A stretch of 64,000 nt of DNA from Desertivirga brevis (lineage in GTDB: Bacteria; Bacteroidota; Bacteroidia; Sphingobacteriales; Sphingobacteriaceae): contig NZ_JAFEWF010000001.1 in assembly GCF_017355835.1 (NCBI RefSeq), forward strand, positions 62,001-126,000, in the 5' to 3' direction. Of this stretch, positions 9,544 to 19,396 are shown in pieces. The first letter of the stretch is position 1. Each line of letters opens with the position of its first letter. The translations under genes and the position numbers were made by a program. Below the pieces are notes generated by a model, which searched no databases, had not been told where the DNA came from, and saw nothing but the letters and a program-made list of their open reading frames with translations.

Positions 9544-11226
9544 ATGAAAAGGTTATATACATACGCAGCCTTCGCGCTTGCGCTTGCCTTAACATCCTGT
9601 AACGATAACTACCTTGATCGTGCACCCGAAGTAGCGCTTCCGGAAAGTGCTGTCTTTGCCAATCCTACACTTGCCGCACAGTTTGCAGATAATGCCTATA
9701 ATTTTCTTATTGACGACTATGCCAGGCTTAACGTCCATAGAGGCATTTCCGGTCAATTTTCAGATGAAGCTGTCTCTGCAAATAATGATGTGGCGGTTCG
9801 TACCATTAACTCTGGCGACTATCAGGCTCACGCCTATAGTGGTGTCACTAATGACATCCTTACTGTCTATGTTGATTCATACAAGGGCATCCGGATAGTA
9901 AATCAAGTTCTGGAACATTTAGATCAGATTCCTTTTCCTACTAGCGGCCGGGATCTGAGAAAGGAGTACCGTGGGCAAATGCATTTCCTAAGGGCATTTT
10001 ATTACTCTGAGCTAGTGAAGCGCTTTGGAGGTGTGATCTTCGAAACAAAAGCTGAGGCCGACCCTAATGCTGATATTAGCAAGCCAAAAAGTACTTTCGA
10101 TGAATGTGTAGCTTTTATTCTTTCAGACCTTGATATTGCAGATGCAAACCTTCCTCTTGAGTATCAGGATTCTGAGTACGGACGGGCAACCAAAGGGGCT
10201 GCTTATGCACTACGCGCACGATTACTGTTATTAGCCGCAAGTCCTTTACATAACCCTGAGAATGACCGGGCTAAATGGTCTGCTGCTGCTGCTGCCGCGC
10301 GCCGTTTGATGGTTGATCTGAATAATGAAAGGACTGTTCCTTATACACTCACAGGAACAGACTATAATCAGTTGCTTAATTATGCAAGATCTGACGAGTA
10401 TATCATGATCAAACCGCGCAATGCGAGAAGCCGTGAGGGAATGTTAGTAGATTTCGTTATGTCGCCCCGCTCAGGGGGAGCTCAAGGCACCTTAAATCCT
10501 TCTCAAAACCATGTGGATCTGTATGAGATGCAGGCAACTGGTTTACCTATCTCAAATCCTGCATCAGGATACTCAGCACAAAACCCATATGCTGGCCGCG
10601 ATCCCAGGTTCTATGCTAATATCTTGTATAATGACCGCCCATGGCAAGGATGGAGGATAGATATGTGGTCTCAGCACCCAACCGAGTCTGACTTTGTAGA
10701 AGGTAGCGTAAAGCATACTGTTACCGGCTATTACTGCCGCAAGTTCTGGCCTGAAGCTTACAAGGCTAACGCTACTAACCAGGCTTTTATCAACTATATA
10801 TTTTTCAGATATGGTGAAGTACTGCTTAATTATGCGGAAGCGCAAAATGAAGCATTGGATGCTCCAGACGCGAGCGTTTACCAGGCTATAAAGCAGATAA
10901 GAGATCGTGCAGGAATGCCTGAACTGCCTGCAAGTCTCACTAAAGAGGAGATGAGACAGCGCATACGTAACGAACGGGCAGTTGAGTTGGCCTTCGAAGA
11001 CATTCGATGGTATGATTTGCTCCGGTGGAGAGCAGCCGATGTAATTACCCAACCTATGCGAGCCGTCAGGGTAACAAGGAACAGTAACGGCAGATTTACT
11101 TATACATGTATCACGCTTCCTGAAAGTTACCAGAAAAGGCACGAGAGTTATATGGACTTATATCCCTTCCCACGAAATGAGGTCTATAAAAGTAACGGGA
11201 AGTTGATTCAGAATCCGGGATGGTAA
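9544..11226 (+). CDS. SusD-like glycan-binding lipoprotein (partner of copy 1)
   Basis: A surface lipoprotein (560 residues; lipobox ALALTSC, Cys19) that captures glycan and closes over SusC. It has the usual SusD layout: an N-terminal NYLDRAPE segment, TPR-like helices with the MHFLRAFYYSELVKRFGGV signature, a variable glycan-contact region, and a C-terminal RagB/SusD domain with IRNERAVELAFEDIRWYDLLRW. The start 4 bp after susC1 suggests translational coupling. Substrate cannot be predicted from SusD alone. Confidence 0.96.
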   Translation: MKRLYTYAAFALALALTSCNDNYLDRAPEVALPESAVFANPTLAAQFADNAYNFLIDDYARLNVHRGISGQFSDEAVSANNDVAVRTINSGDYQAHAYSGVTNDILTVYVDSYKGIRIVNQVLEHLDQIPFPTSGRDLRKEYRGQMHFLRAFYYSELVKRFGGVIFETKAEADPNADISKPKSTFDECVAFILSDLDIADANLPLEYQDSEYGRATKGAAYALRARLLLLAASPLHNPENDRAKWSAAAAAARRLMVDLNNERTVPYTLTGTDYNQLLNYARSDEYIMIKPRNARSREGMLVDFVMSPRSGGAQGTLNPSQNHVDLYEMQATGLPISNPASGYSAQNPYAGRDPRFYANILYNDRPWQGWRIDMWSQHPTESDFVEGSVKHTVTGYYCRKFWPEAYKANATNQAFINYIFFRYGEVLLNYAEAQNEALDAPDASVYQAIKQIRDRAGMPELPASLTKEEMRQRIRNERAVELAFEDIRWYDLLRWRAADVITQPMRAVRVTRNSNGRFTYTCITLPESYQKRHESYMDLYPFPRNEVYKSNGKLIQNPGW

Positions 11227-11250
11227 TCAGGAATTCTTAAACGCAGTACA

Positions 11251-14200
11251 ATGAAATTCAAAGTTATAATCTATATCCTGCTGTGCAGCTTCTTTTACAG
11301 CTTCAGCAGCAAAGCTCAGAATGCTGCCAAACCTATCAGTGTGTCAGGTAAGGTAGCAGATGCGGATGGAAAACCATTGGAAGGAGTAAACATTCTTATC
11401 CAGGAAAAGAAAACAAACACAGTAACGTCGACCGACGGAAGTTTTGAGATTAGCGCCCTTAATACAGATGTTATCATCCTTAAAAAAACCGGATACATCA
11501 CCGCAGAGCGTCGTGTGCTGGATGGTAAAGATCTACGTGTTACCCTACAGCAAGCTTTAATAGATGCCGGCGACGATGACAATGTCTTTATCCCTTTTGG
11601 GGTTCGCAAAAAAAGATATGTTTCCGCCTCTATAAGCACAGTTGCAGGTTCCGACCTTCCAAAGCTTCCTTTATCGTCGTTACCAAATACTTTGGCTGGA
11701 AGATTGCCGGGACTGTATGTGCAGCAGATGGGTTCTCGCCCTGGTATTGATGATGCATCCTTCACTATTCGCGGTCGCTCATCTTATAACAGTAATCAGC
11801 CTCCTCTTATCCTGGTTGACGGGATTGAACGGAGTTTTGATAATATGGATGTGAACGAGGTAGAAAGCATCAGCGTATTAAAGGATGCTGCCTCCATTTC
11901 CTGGTACGGAATGCGCGGAGCTAATGGTATTATTTATGTAACAACCAAACGTGGTAATCCTTCTGCAACCCGTTTCACATTTGATGCGCAGGGAGGTGTG
12001 CAAACGCCGGTATACACATCAAAAACACTTGATTCTTATACCTATGCGTCCTTATATAACCAGGCGCTGGCTAATGATGGAAACGCACCTTTATATACAA
12101 GTACGCAACTAGATGCCTATGCCACCGGCTCAGACCCTCTGCGCTATCCAAATAACAATTACAGTAGTATGTTTCTGAAGGATGCGTCCAGTGTGCAGCG
12201 ATACGTTGCAACAGTAAGCGGAGGGAATGCTTTTGCCAGGTACTACGTATTGCTTAATCACATGAATCAGAATGGTTTGTTTGATAATGCCCGTACAGAT
12301 AAGTACAAAACAAATGCAAATTACCAGAAGTATAACTTTAGGACCAACCTGGATCTACACATCACTAAAACTCTCGACGCTACGATCGATTTTGGAGGTC
12401 GCTCAGAAGTGATAAGATATCCATCTTCAGGTGTTCAAACCTTTATGGAGACTATCAATACCCTTCCTCCAAATGCCTTTCCATTAACCAATGCCGATGG
12501 TTCCTACGGTGGATCAGATCTATTCAGGAATACCCCCCTGGCAATGCTCCAAAGCAGTGGTAATATTAACGACCAGTCAAGAACCCTGCTCGCTACTATC
12601 AGCGCTAAGCAGAAACTTAACTTCCTGCCTGGCCTGTCGGCTAATATTCTTTACAGCTACGACATTATAGGAACCTACCAGTATGGAATAAGACAAACCT
12701 ACGAGATCTTTAGTCAGGCCACAGATGGTACATACCAGAGGATTGGTACCGCAGAGAATGGCCCGATAGAATACCGGGATAACACCTTCGGAGGTAATCT
12801 CCGTAATAACGAGTTCTGGTTTGGATTTGACTATGACAACACCTTTGGCAAGCACGGCGTTAATTTCTCGACCAGACTTCATCGCACGGTTCAGGCTGCT
12901 CCCAATGTACTTGAGACACGTCATGAGGGCATATCCAATCGCTTGTCGTATGTTTACAAATCACGTTATTTTGCTGATTTCGTTGCTGCTTATACCGGAT
13001 CTGAAAGATACGCTCCAGGCCGGAGGTTTGGTTTCTTTCCTGCAGTCTCAGCTGGCTGGATCGTTTCAGATGAAAGTTTCTTCAAACCTGTTTCTTCTGT
13101 ACTGAACTACCTCAAGTTTCGCGGCTCATATGGTATTGTGGGAAGCGACGATATGGGTGTCAGGAGAGGAGCTTTCAATGACTTCTATAATCGCACAGGT
13201 ACTGGCTATAATTTTGGAACAGGCTATAGTAATGCAAATGGTGCCGCCGAGATCAGTTTAAGTAATCCTTTTCTTACCTGGGAAAAGGCTAAGAAATCCA
13301 GTATTGGTTTAGATGCGCGTCTTCTTAAACAAACCCTAAATATCTCTTTTGATTACTTTAATGAAGACAGAGAAGACCTGCTGACTAACGACTTATCACC
13401 TCGGGTCCTTGGAATTGGTCGCATTCAGGTAAACAAGGGAGAAGCAAATTATAAAGGTTTTGAAACAGCAGCAAGCTATGTCAGAACTGTTAATAAAGTA
13501 ACGTTTGCATTAAATGGAAACTTTACCAGGGTGAAAAGCAAGATCCTTGCATTGAACGAAGCTCCGGGATTACCTGCTTACCAGAGCGAAATTGGTCGTA
13601 ATGTAGGGCGTTTAGCACTGTTCAATCGCGAAAATGATGTAGACTATCAGCGTATGTTCCTGGTATCCGACGGACTTTTCCGCACACAGGAAGAGATCGA
13701 CAACGCACCTTCCCATACTTTTGGTGGAGGCGCAAGAATTGGAGATATCCGGTATAAAGATATGAACGGCGATAACAGGATAGATGCCAACGATATGGTC
13801 GCTTCTGATTATGCCGATATGCCCCGTTCTTACTACGGTTTCGGACTCTCCCTTAAGTTCAAAGGATTTGATCTCTCTGCAAATTTCCAGGGCGTTGAAG
13901 GACGCACCGTTTCTATAGCTAACATTGTAAATAGCGGCACTAATAATAATGGCTATATCAACCAGTTCTCCGCACAGAGATGGACGGCGGAAACTGCAGA
14001 AACTGCTATTTACCCAAGGCTTTCTATCGCTAACAGATCTAATAATACTCAGGCGTCCGACTTCTGGCTTCGCTCGGGTGATTATATGCGCCTGAAAGTA
14101 GCAGAGCTTGGTTATAGTTTCCCAGCGGAAAGTATTTTACGAAACAATCGCATCCGTGCGCTAAGATTCTATCTTACCGGATTCAATTTGTTAACCTTTA

Positions 14201-14307
14201 GCTCTTTGAATAAATTAAACATAGATCCCGAAATGCCTACTTCAGGGTATAATGCCTCTTATCCTTACGTGCGGACATTTTCAGCTGGCCTTAACCTAAC
14301 TTTCTAA
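11251..14307 (+). CDS. SusC-like TonB-dependent outer-membrane transporter (copy 2)
   Basis: A second SusC homologue of 1018 residues with signal peptide, carboxypeptidase-like N-terminal domain (about 30-105; VSGKVADADGKPLEGVNILIQ), plug (FTIRGRSSYNSNQPPLILVD, LKDAASISWYGMRGANG) and beta barrel ending LNLTF. It differs from copy 1 around the TonB-box region: DDDNVFIPFGVRKKRYVSAS replaces the VVVVAYGTQ type, and the plug has SWYGMRGANGIIYVTT. The two copies are clearly diverged, which argues for different ligands or lengths rather than a recent duplication. It lies 24 bp after susD1 and 11 bp before susD2, in one operon. Confidence 0.96.
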   Translation: MKFKVIIYILLCSFFYSFSSKAQNAAKPISVSGKVADADGKPLEGVNILIQEKKTNTVTSTDGSFEISALNTDVIILKKTGYITAERRVLDGKDLRVTLQQALIDAGDDDNVFIPFGVRKKRYVSASISTVAGSDLPKLPLSSLPNTLAGRLPGLYVQQMGSRPGIDDASFTIRGRSSYNSNQPPLILVDGIERSFDNMDVNEVESISVLKDAASISWYGMRGANGIIYVTTKRGNPSATRFTFDAQGGVQTPVYTSKTLDSYTYASLYNQALANDGNAPLYTSTQLDAYATGSDPLRYPNNNYSSMFLKDASSVQRYVATVSGGNAFARYYVLLNHMNQNGLFDNARTDKYKTNANYQKYNFRTNLDLHITKTLDATIDFGGRSEVIRYPSSGVQTFMETINTLPPNAFPLTNADGSYGGSDLFRNTPLAMLQSSGNINDQSRTLLATISAKQKLNFLPGLSANILYSYDIIGTYQYGIRQTYEIFSQATDGTYQRIGTAENGPIEYRDNTFGGNLRNNEFWFGFDYDNTFGKHGVNFSTRLHRTVQAAPNVLETRHEGISNRLSYVYKSRYFADFVAAYTGSERYAPGRRFGFFPAVSAGWIVSDESFFKPVSSVLNYLKFRGSYGIVGSDDMGVRRGAFNDFYNRTGTGYNFGTGYSNANGAAEISLSNPFLTWEKAKKSSIGLDARLLKQTLNISFDYFNEDREDLLTNDLSPRVLGIGRIQVNKGEANYKGFETAASYVRTVNKVTFALNGNFTRVKSKILALNEAPGLPAYQSEIGRNVGRLALFNRENDVDYQRMFLVSDGLFRTQEEIDNAPSHTFGGGARIGDIRYKDMNGDNRIDANDMVASDYADMPRSYYGFGLSLKFKGFDLSANFQGVEGRTVSIANIVNSGTNNNGYINQFSAQRWTAETAETAIYPRLSIANRSNNTQASDFWLRSGDYMRLKVAELGYSFPAESILRNNRIRALRFYLTGFNLLTFSSLNKLNIDPEMPTSGYNASYPYVRTFSAGLNLTF

Positions 14308-14318
14308 ATCCAAGGAAT

Positions 14319-16058
14319 ATGAAAACAAGAAATTTAAAACTCGCCATACTACTTTTCCCATTCCTGATAGCAGGCTGTGAGAAATCAGATTTCCTGAACG
14401 ACGGAAAGGACACAGGTGGCAATGAGGTAACCGAAGAGCAGTTTTGGAATCATCGCGACTGGCCGCGGAATTTCCTGAATAGTGCTTATTCACACCTTCC
14501 GGATGAATATAACCTTGATGGAGATGGAGCATTATTGGCTTCAGCATCTGATGAAGCCGTTAACTCGAATCCAAACTCTTCGGTTAATTGGATCAATAAC
14601 GGCTCTTGGGGACCAGGGCGCACCTTCAACGATGTGTATGCTGATATGTATGAAGGAATTCGTAAAACCAATGTGTTTTTGGAAAATATTGAAAGAGCAA
14701 AGGCCATCGTTCCGGTGAAGGAGGAGGCTACCGAGGAACTTAACGAGAACAGTTACGGCCGTACTATTGAGCGACTCAAAGGACAAGCTTATTTTTTAAG
14801 AGCATTCTATCACTTTGAACTCTTGAAACGCTACGGTGGAGTCCCTGTACTCAACCGTTCTTTTGAGGCCTCCGAGGATCCTAATGTTCCTAAAAACGAG
14901 TATGATGAAGTGGTACGACAGATCGTAATGGATTGCGATTCGGCAGCTACACGTCTTCCTTTGTGGCACGGTACCTGGGATGCTGCTTTCCGCGGCCGGG
15001 CAACCAAAGCTGCTGCTCAGGCCCTTAAGTCCCGAACACTATTATATGCTGCAAGTCCTCTAAACAATGAGAATAATTCCCAGGAAAAGTGGCAGGCTGC
15101 TGCGCAGGCTACTCGCGACTTTATCCTTGATGCGGCAGGAGCAAATTCGCACAGGATCCATAGCAACTATAGCCAGGTCTTCACCCAGGTCTACAATCCG
15201 GAATATATCTTTGGTACCAGGGTCGACAACCGTAACGACATCGAAGCTAATAATGCACCCGTAAGCTACAACGGAGGAAAAGGCCGTACCAACCCCACTC
15301 AGGAAATGGTAGATGCATTCGAGGTGAAAGTTGGCAATAACAGCTACGCAATTTCAGACCCTGCTTCAGGATATACAGATCAAAACCTCACCTTGAACCG
15401 CGATCCCCGACTAGCTCTGAGTGTTATTATTAATGGGTCTAGCTGGAAAGGAACACCTTTGGTAGAAACCTTTGTTGGCGGGAAGGATGGTTTGAATGGT
15501 GGGGTGAATTACACAAGGTCTGGCTACTACCTGCGTAAGTTTATGCAATCGGCAGTGAATTATAATGTCACTCCAGCAAGTAATGCCCGTCGCCCATGGA
15601 TCTTGTTTCGCTACGCCGAAATTCTCTTAAATTATGCTGAAGCTGTAAACGAATTGGCAGGACCAGATGCTTTACCAACAGCTTCCGATGCGAAAGCTTT
15701 TCCGCTTACGGCCCGTGCGGCAATTAATCAGGTGCGGGCACGTACAGGGATTGCGATGCCTCCCATACCAATAGGTCTGTCGAAGGATGCAATGCGTGAA
15801 CGGATAAAGAATGAACGCCGGGTGGAGCTTTGTTTTGAAGGACACAGGTTTTATGATGTTCGTAGGTGGAAGGAGGGCGAAAAGTACCTGAATAAGCCAG
15901 TTACAGGTATGCGCATTACTAAGAACGCTAACAATACCTTCAATTATCAACGTTTCCCAATTGAAACACGTGTCTTTGAAGAAAAGAATTATCGCTTCCC
16001 ATTCTCCCTGACAGACATTAACAGGCAGCCCGCCTTAATTCAAAATAAAGGCTATTAA
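14319..16058 (+). CDS. SusD-like glycan-binding lipoprotein (partner of copy 2)
   Basis: A 579-residue SusD/RagB family lipoprotein. The signal peptide ends in LIAGC (Cys20). SusD hallmarks are FLNDGKD near the N-terminus, GQAYFLRAFYHFELLKRYGGVPV in the helical repeat region, and the C-terminal IKNERRVELCFEGHRFYDVRRW motif. It is diverged from the other SusD and forms the second surface complex with SusC copy 2. The downstream gap of 54 bp to the GH2 gene has no terminator, so the enzymes are probably co-transcribed. Confidence 0.96.
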   Translation: MKTRNLKLAILLFPFLIAGCEKSDFLNDGKDTGGNEVTEEQFWNHRDWPRNFLNSAYSHLPDEYNLDGDGALLASASDEAVNSNPNSSVNWINNGSWGPGRTFNDVYADMYEGIRKTNVFLENIERAKAIVPVKEEATEELNENSYGRTIERLKGQAYFLRAFYHFELLKRYGGVPVLNRSFEASEDPNVPKNEYDEVVRQIVMDCDSAATRLPLWHGTWDAAFRGRATKAAAQALKSRTLLYAASPLNNENNSQEKWQAAAQATRDFILDAAGANSHRIHSNYSQVFTQVYNPEYIFGTRVDNRNDIEANNAPVSYNGGKGRTNPTQEMVDAFEVKVGNNSYAISDPASGYTDQNLTLNRDPRLALSVIINGSSWKGTPLVETFVGGKDGLNGGVNYTRSGYYLRKFMQSAVNYNVTPASNARRPWILFRYAEILLNYAEAVNELAGPDALPTASDAKAFPLTARAAINQVRARTGIAMPPIPIGLSKDAMRERIKNERRVELCFEGHRFYDVRRWKEGEKYLNKPVTGMRITKNANNTFNYQRFPIETRVFEEKNYRFPFSLTDINRQPALIQNKGY

Positions 16059-16112
16059 TACTATAAGCACATTCAATAAACAACACACTTATATCGCTGA
16101 AATACTCTTATT

Positions 16113-17972
16113 ATGAAAATTAAAAGTTTTTTTTTATTGCTGCTTGCATTTACACTTACCGGGCACCTTGCACTTGCTCAGGGTTCGCTTATTCAGAATA
16201 TTAAAGCCAGACAGATCCAGAGCCTTAATGGCCGCTGGAACTATATAGTCGATCCGTACGAAAATGGCTTCTATGATTACAGGAGAGAGGCATTTGATCA
16301 GACATCATCTGGCAAGGGTGGTTTCTACGACGACAAAAAGCCGAAAGATAAATCAGAACTTGTAGAATACGATTTTGATTTTTCACCGACCCTGAATGTT
16401 CCGGGCGACTGGAATTCCCAGGTGGAGAAACTGGAAATGTACGAGGGCACAGTTTGGTATCGTCGAAAATTTTCAGCTTCACCTAAAAAAGATAAAAAGT
16501 ATTTCATTTATTTTGGTGCTGTAAACTACGAAGCCCATGTTTACCTTAACGGCAAAAAGCTGGGTATTCATAAAGGGGGATTTACACCCTTTCAGTTTGA
16601 AGTTACCAAACTTCTGCAAGAAGGAAATAATTCGCTTGTTGTGAAGGCTGACAATACCCGCAGGCAGGATGAAATTCCGACGATAAATACCGACTGGTGG
16701 AATTACGGAGGAATAACACGTGATGTTTTCCTTGCAGAGTTGCCTCAAACTTATATTGCTGATTATAAAGTCCAGCTGGCAATGCAGAACGAAGATATTA
16801 TAGAAGCATCAGTGATACTGGCAGGTGCTGCAAAGTCACAATCCGTTAGCATTAAAATCCCTGAGCTTGGCATAAACACCTCAGCTAAAACAGACACTGC
16901 AGGGAAGATTTCTCTCAGCATTCCTGTGAAAAAAATAAGTTATTGGTCTCCCGAGAACCCTAAACTATATAACATTACTATCTCGTCGGGCTCTGAGAAT
17001 TTGAAAGACCGGGTTGGCTTCAGAACTATTGAAACACGGGGAAAAGACATCCTGTTAAACGGAAAATCAATCTTTCTTCGGGGCATTTCCATTCACGATG
17101 AGAATCCTCTTTTGTCGGGTCGTCTGCGTTCTGAGGGTGATATGCGTATGATGCTGCAATGGGCAAAAGAATTGAACTGCAATTACGTTCGTTTAGCTCA
17201 TTATCCTCACAGTGAAGACATGGTACGTTTGGCAGATGAAATGGGACTGCTTGTTTGGGCTGAGGTTCCGGTTTATTGGACTATCTCATGGAAGAATTCC
17301 GATACTTACGCTAATGCTGAAAAGCAGATGGGCGACCTGATCCACCGGGATAAGAATCGCGCCAGCGTTATTGTCTGGTCTATAGGAAACGAAACACCAT
17401 TGAGCGAACCACGCCACCAATTTATGGGTAACCTGGCAGCTTTTGCCCGTTCTCAGGATAATACACGTTTGGTAGCAGCTGCCCTTGAAGTGCACCGTAA
17501 TGGTACAGAGGTAATTGTAAACGATGTACTGGGCGAGAAGCTTGATTTGGTAAGCTTCAATGAGTACGCTGGCTGGTACTGGGGAGGCACACCAAAAGAG
17601 ATCACTAAATATCACTTCAATATTAAGTACAACAAGCCTGTGGTGATCACGGAATTTGGAGGAGATGCGCTTGCTGGTTTTCACGCGGATGAAGACACAC
17701 GTTGGTCTGAAGAATATCAGGAAGCCTTATACAAAAATCAAATCACAATGCTTAAAACCATTGATGGTTTGCGAGGAATGACACCATGGATCCTTACAGA
17801 TTTCAAATCTCCGAGAAGACAACACCCTGTCTATCAAAATTTCTGGAATCGCAAAGGACTTCTTTCCGAAACCGGCGAGAAGAAGAAGGCATTCTTCGTC
17901 TTACAGTCTTTCTATACTCAAATGGCAGAAAAATATAGTAGTCAGAGTAGAAGTTTAAGCGCAGTTAAATAA
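16113..17972 (+). CDS. GH2 family beta-glycosidase (beta-glucuronidase/galactosidase-like)
   Basis: An exo-acting retaining glycosidase exported by a signal peptide (1-23, ending HLALAQ). The GH2 layout is an N-terminal jelly roll (about 35-210; WYRRKF, YLNGKKLGIHKGGFTPF, WWNYGGITRDV), an Ig-like sandwich (about 215-305) and a TIM barrel (about 310-605). The barrel contains FLRGISIHDEN, CNYVRLAHYPHSEDM, VIVWSIGNETP (acid/base Glu427) and PVVITEFGGDA (nucleophile Glu514). At 619 residues it matches compact GUS-like GH2 enzymes rather than LacZ. The TEFGGD context is near the TEYGVD of beta-glucuronidases, but specificity is not readable. It is the fifth gene of the PUL operon and probably trims oligosaccharides in the periplasm. 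Confidence 0.92.
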   Translation: MKIKSFFLLLLAFTLTGHLALAQGSLIQNIKARQIQSLNGRWNYIVDPYENGFYDYRREAFDQTSSGKGGFYDDKKPKDKSELVEYDFDFSPTLNVPGDWNSQVEKLEMYEGTVWYRRKFSASPKKDKKYFIYFGAVNYEAHVYLNGKKLGIHKGGFTPFQFEVTKLLQEGNNSLVVKADNTRRQDEIPTINTDWWNYGGITRDVFLAELPQTYIADYKVQLAMQNEDIIEASVILAGAAKSQSVSIKIPELGINTSAKTDTAGKISLSIPVKKISYWSPENPKLYNITISSGSENLKDRVGFRTIETRGKDILLNGKSIFLRGISIHDENPLLSGRLRSEGDMRMMLQWAKELNCNYVRLAHYPHSEDMVRLADEMGLLVWAEVPVYWTISWKNSDTYANAEKQMGDLIHRDKNRASVIVWSIGNETPLSEPRHQFMGNLAAFARSQDNTRLVAAALEVHRNGTEVIVNDVLGEKLDLVSFNEYAGWYWGGTPKEITKYHFNIKYNKPVVITEFGGDALAGFHADEDTRWSEEYQEALYKNQITMLKTIDGLRGMTPWILTDFKSPRRQHPVYQNFWNRKGLLSETGEKKKAFFVLQSFYTQMAEKYSSQSRSLSAVK

Positions 17973-17982
17973 GCCTTAATCA

Positions 17983-19395
17983 ATGAGGACAATCTTAACA
18001 GCAGCTGTTCTAGCCCTGTTACTACAGGCTTCAGCACAAGATAGCACTGATTTTAAGCTTAAGGTAGCTGCAAGAAAGGGCATTAACCATGCTGATGGCA
18101 GTAATGATTTTACGGCTTACAAACAGTACTCCACACGAAGTTTAAGCACGCTTAATGGCTACAACTTCAAACCACAGCGTCTTAGTAAGTACGGAGGGTG
18201 GCTGGATCATAGAACAAAAGCAACCGGATTCTTTCAGGTGAAAAAGATCGATGGCCGTTGGTGGGCTATCGATCCTGAAGGGTATTATTATTTACACAAT
18301 GCCCTAAATGCGGTGAATATGGGAAAATCAGAGAGGAATCAGAAGGCCTTGAAAGATAATTTCGGTACGCCTGGAAACTGGATGAAAGAGACACTTCGGC
18401 TTCTGCTAAGCAACGGGTTTAACGGGGCTGGTGCATGGTCAAATGTCGAGGCCATAAGAAAATCAGCCATCCAAAGCAAAAAGCCTTTGGCGTACACCAT
18501 TAACCTCGATTTCATGAGTGCTTACGGTGATAAAAGAGGAGGAACATTTCAAGTGCCAGGCCATAAAGGCTACCCTAATAACGTGATCTTTTTATTCGAT
18601 CCCGCATTTGAGGATTTTTGCAATGAATATGCAAAACGCCTTATTCAGAACAAAGACGACAAAAATCTTTTCGGATATTTTTCGGATAACGAACTGCCTT
18701 TAAGCCTGAAAAACCTTGAGGGATATCTTACTTTGAAAGATCAGACTGATCCTGGATACCTTGCCGCTAGCACTTGGCTCGAAAAAAAGGGAATCCGTAA
18801 AGAGCAGATCAATGACGAGGTTCGATCAGAATTTCTGGAATATGCCGCCGACCGTTATTTCTCTATAGTTTCAAAGGCTATCCGCAAATACGACCCCAAT
18901 CACCTTTACCTCGGATGTCGTTTCTATGGTGGGCAACGCAATATTGCAGGACTGCAACGAGCGGTTGGAAGATATGCTGATGCGGTTTCTGTCAATTACT
19001 ATAATCACTGGACGCCCAATATTTCCGAGATGAAGAAATGGGAAGAGTGGTCAGGGAAACCTTGCATTATCACCGAGTGGTATGTCAAAGGGGAGGACTC
19101 TGGTTTAGGGAACACTGCAGGAGCTGGTTGGATTGTAAAAACTCAGGAAGACCGCGGACTCTTCTATCAAAACTTTGTCCTCGGCCTGATTGAATCGAAA
19201 AGTTGCATTGGCTGGCACTGGTTTAAATACCTTGACAATGATCCCACTCAAAAGAACGCTGAGCCCTCCAATACCAACGCGAACAAGGGAATTGTGAATA
19301 ATGATTATCAGGAATACACACCCTTGATTCAGAAATCGAAAGAACTGAACACACAAATGTACCCATTGACCGAATGGTTTGATAAGCATAATTAG
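17983..19395 (+). CDS. Clan GH-A glycoside hydrolase, agarase/GH50-like
   Basis: A secreted enzyme (signal peptide 1-19, ASAQ) of 470 residues with a TIM-barrel glycosidase pattern. It has a GRWWAIDPEGYYYLHNALNAVN segment of the kind seen at the start of GH50/GH42-like barrels. Putative acid/base Glu237 lies in GYFSDNELPL and putative nucleophile Glu365 in CIITEWYVKG, 128 residues apart. Proteins with this pattern are often annotated as agarase or left unclassified. I cannot assign the GH family or substrate, and the neighbouring enzymes do not form a recognisable agar set. It lies 10 bp after the GH2 gene and 1 bp before the GH3 start, so it belongs to the operon. Confidence 0.7.
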   Translation: MRTILTAAVLALLLQASAQDSTDFKLKVAARKGINHADGSNDFTAYKQYSTRSLSTLNGYNFKPQRLSKYGGWLDHRTKATGFFQVKKIDGRWWAIDPEGYYYLHNALNAVNMGKSERNQKALKDNFGTPGNWMKETLRLLLSNGFNGAGAWSNVEAIRKSAIQSKKPLAYTINLDFMSAYGDKRGGTFQVPGHKGYPNNVIFLFDPAFEDFCNEYAKRLIQNKDDKNLFGYFSDNELPLSLKNLEGYLTLKDQTDPGYLAASTWLEKKGIRKEQINDEVRSEFLEYAADRYFSIVSKAIRKYDPNHLYLGCRFYGGQRNIAGLQRAVGRYADAVSVNYYNHWTPNISEMKKWEEWSGKPCIITEWYVKGEDSGLGNTAGAGWIVKTQEDRGLFYQNFVLGLIESKSCIGWHWFKYLDNDPTQKNAEPSNTNANKGIVNNDYQEYTPLIQKSKELNTQMYPLTEWFDKHN

Positions 19396-19396
19396 A

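Noticed and set aside
10573..11142. 189-residue frame antisense to susD1
   Set aside because: It lies wholly inside a well-supported SusD gene; Cys/Ser-rich composition is typical of a shadow frame.
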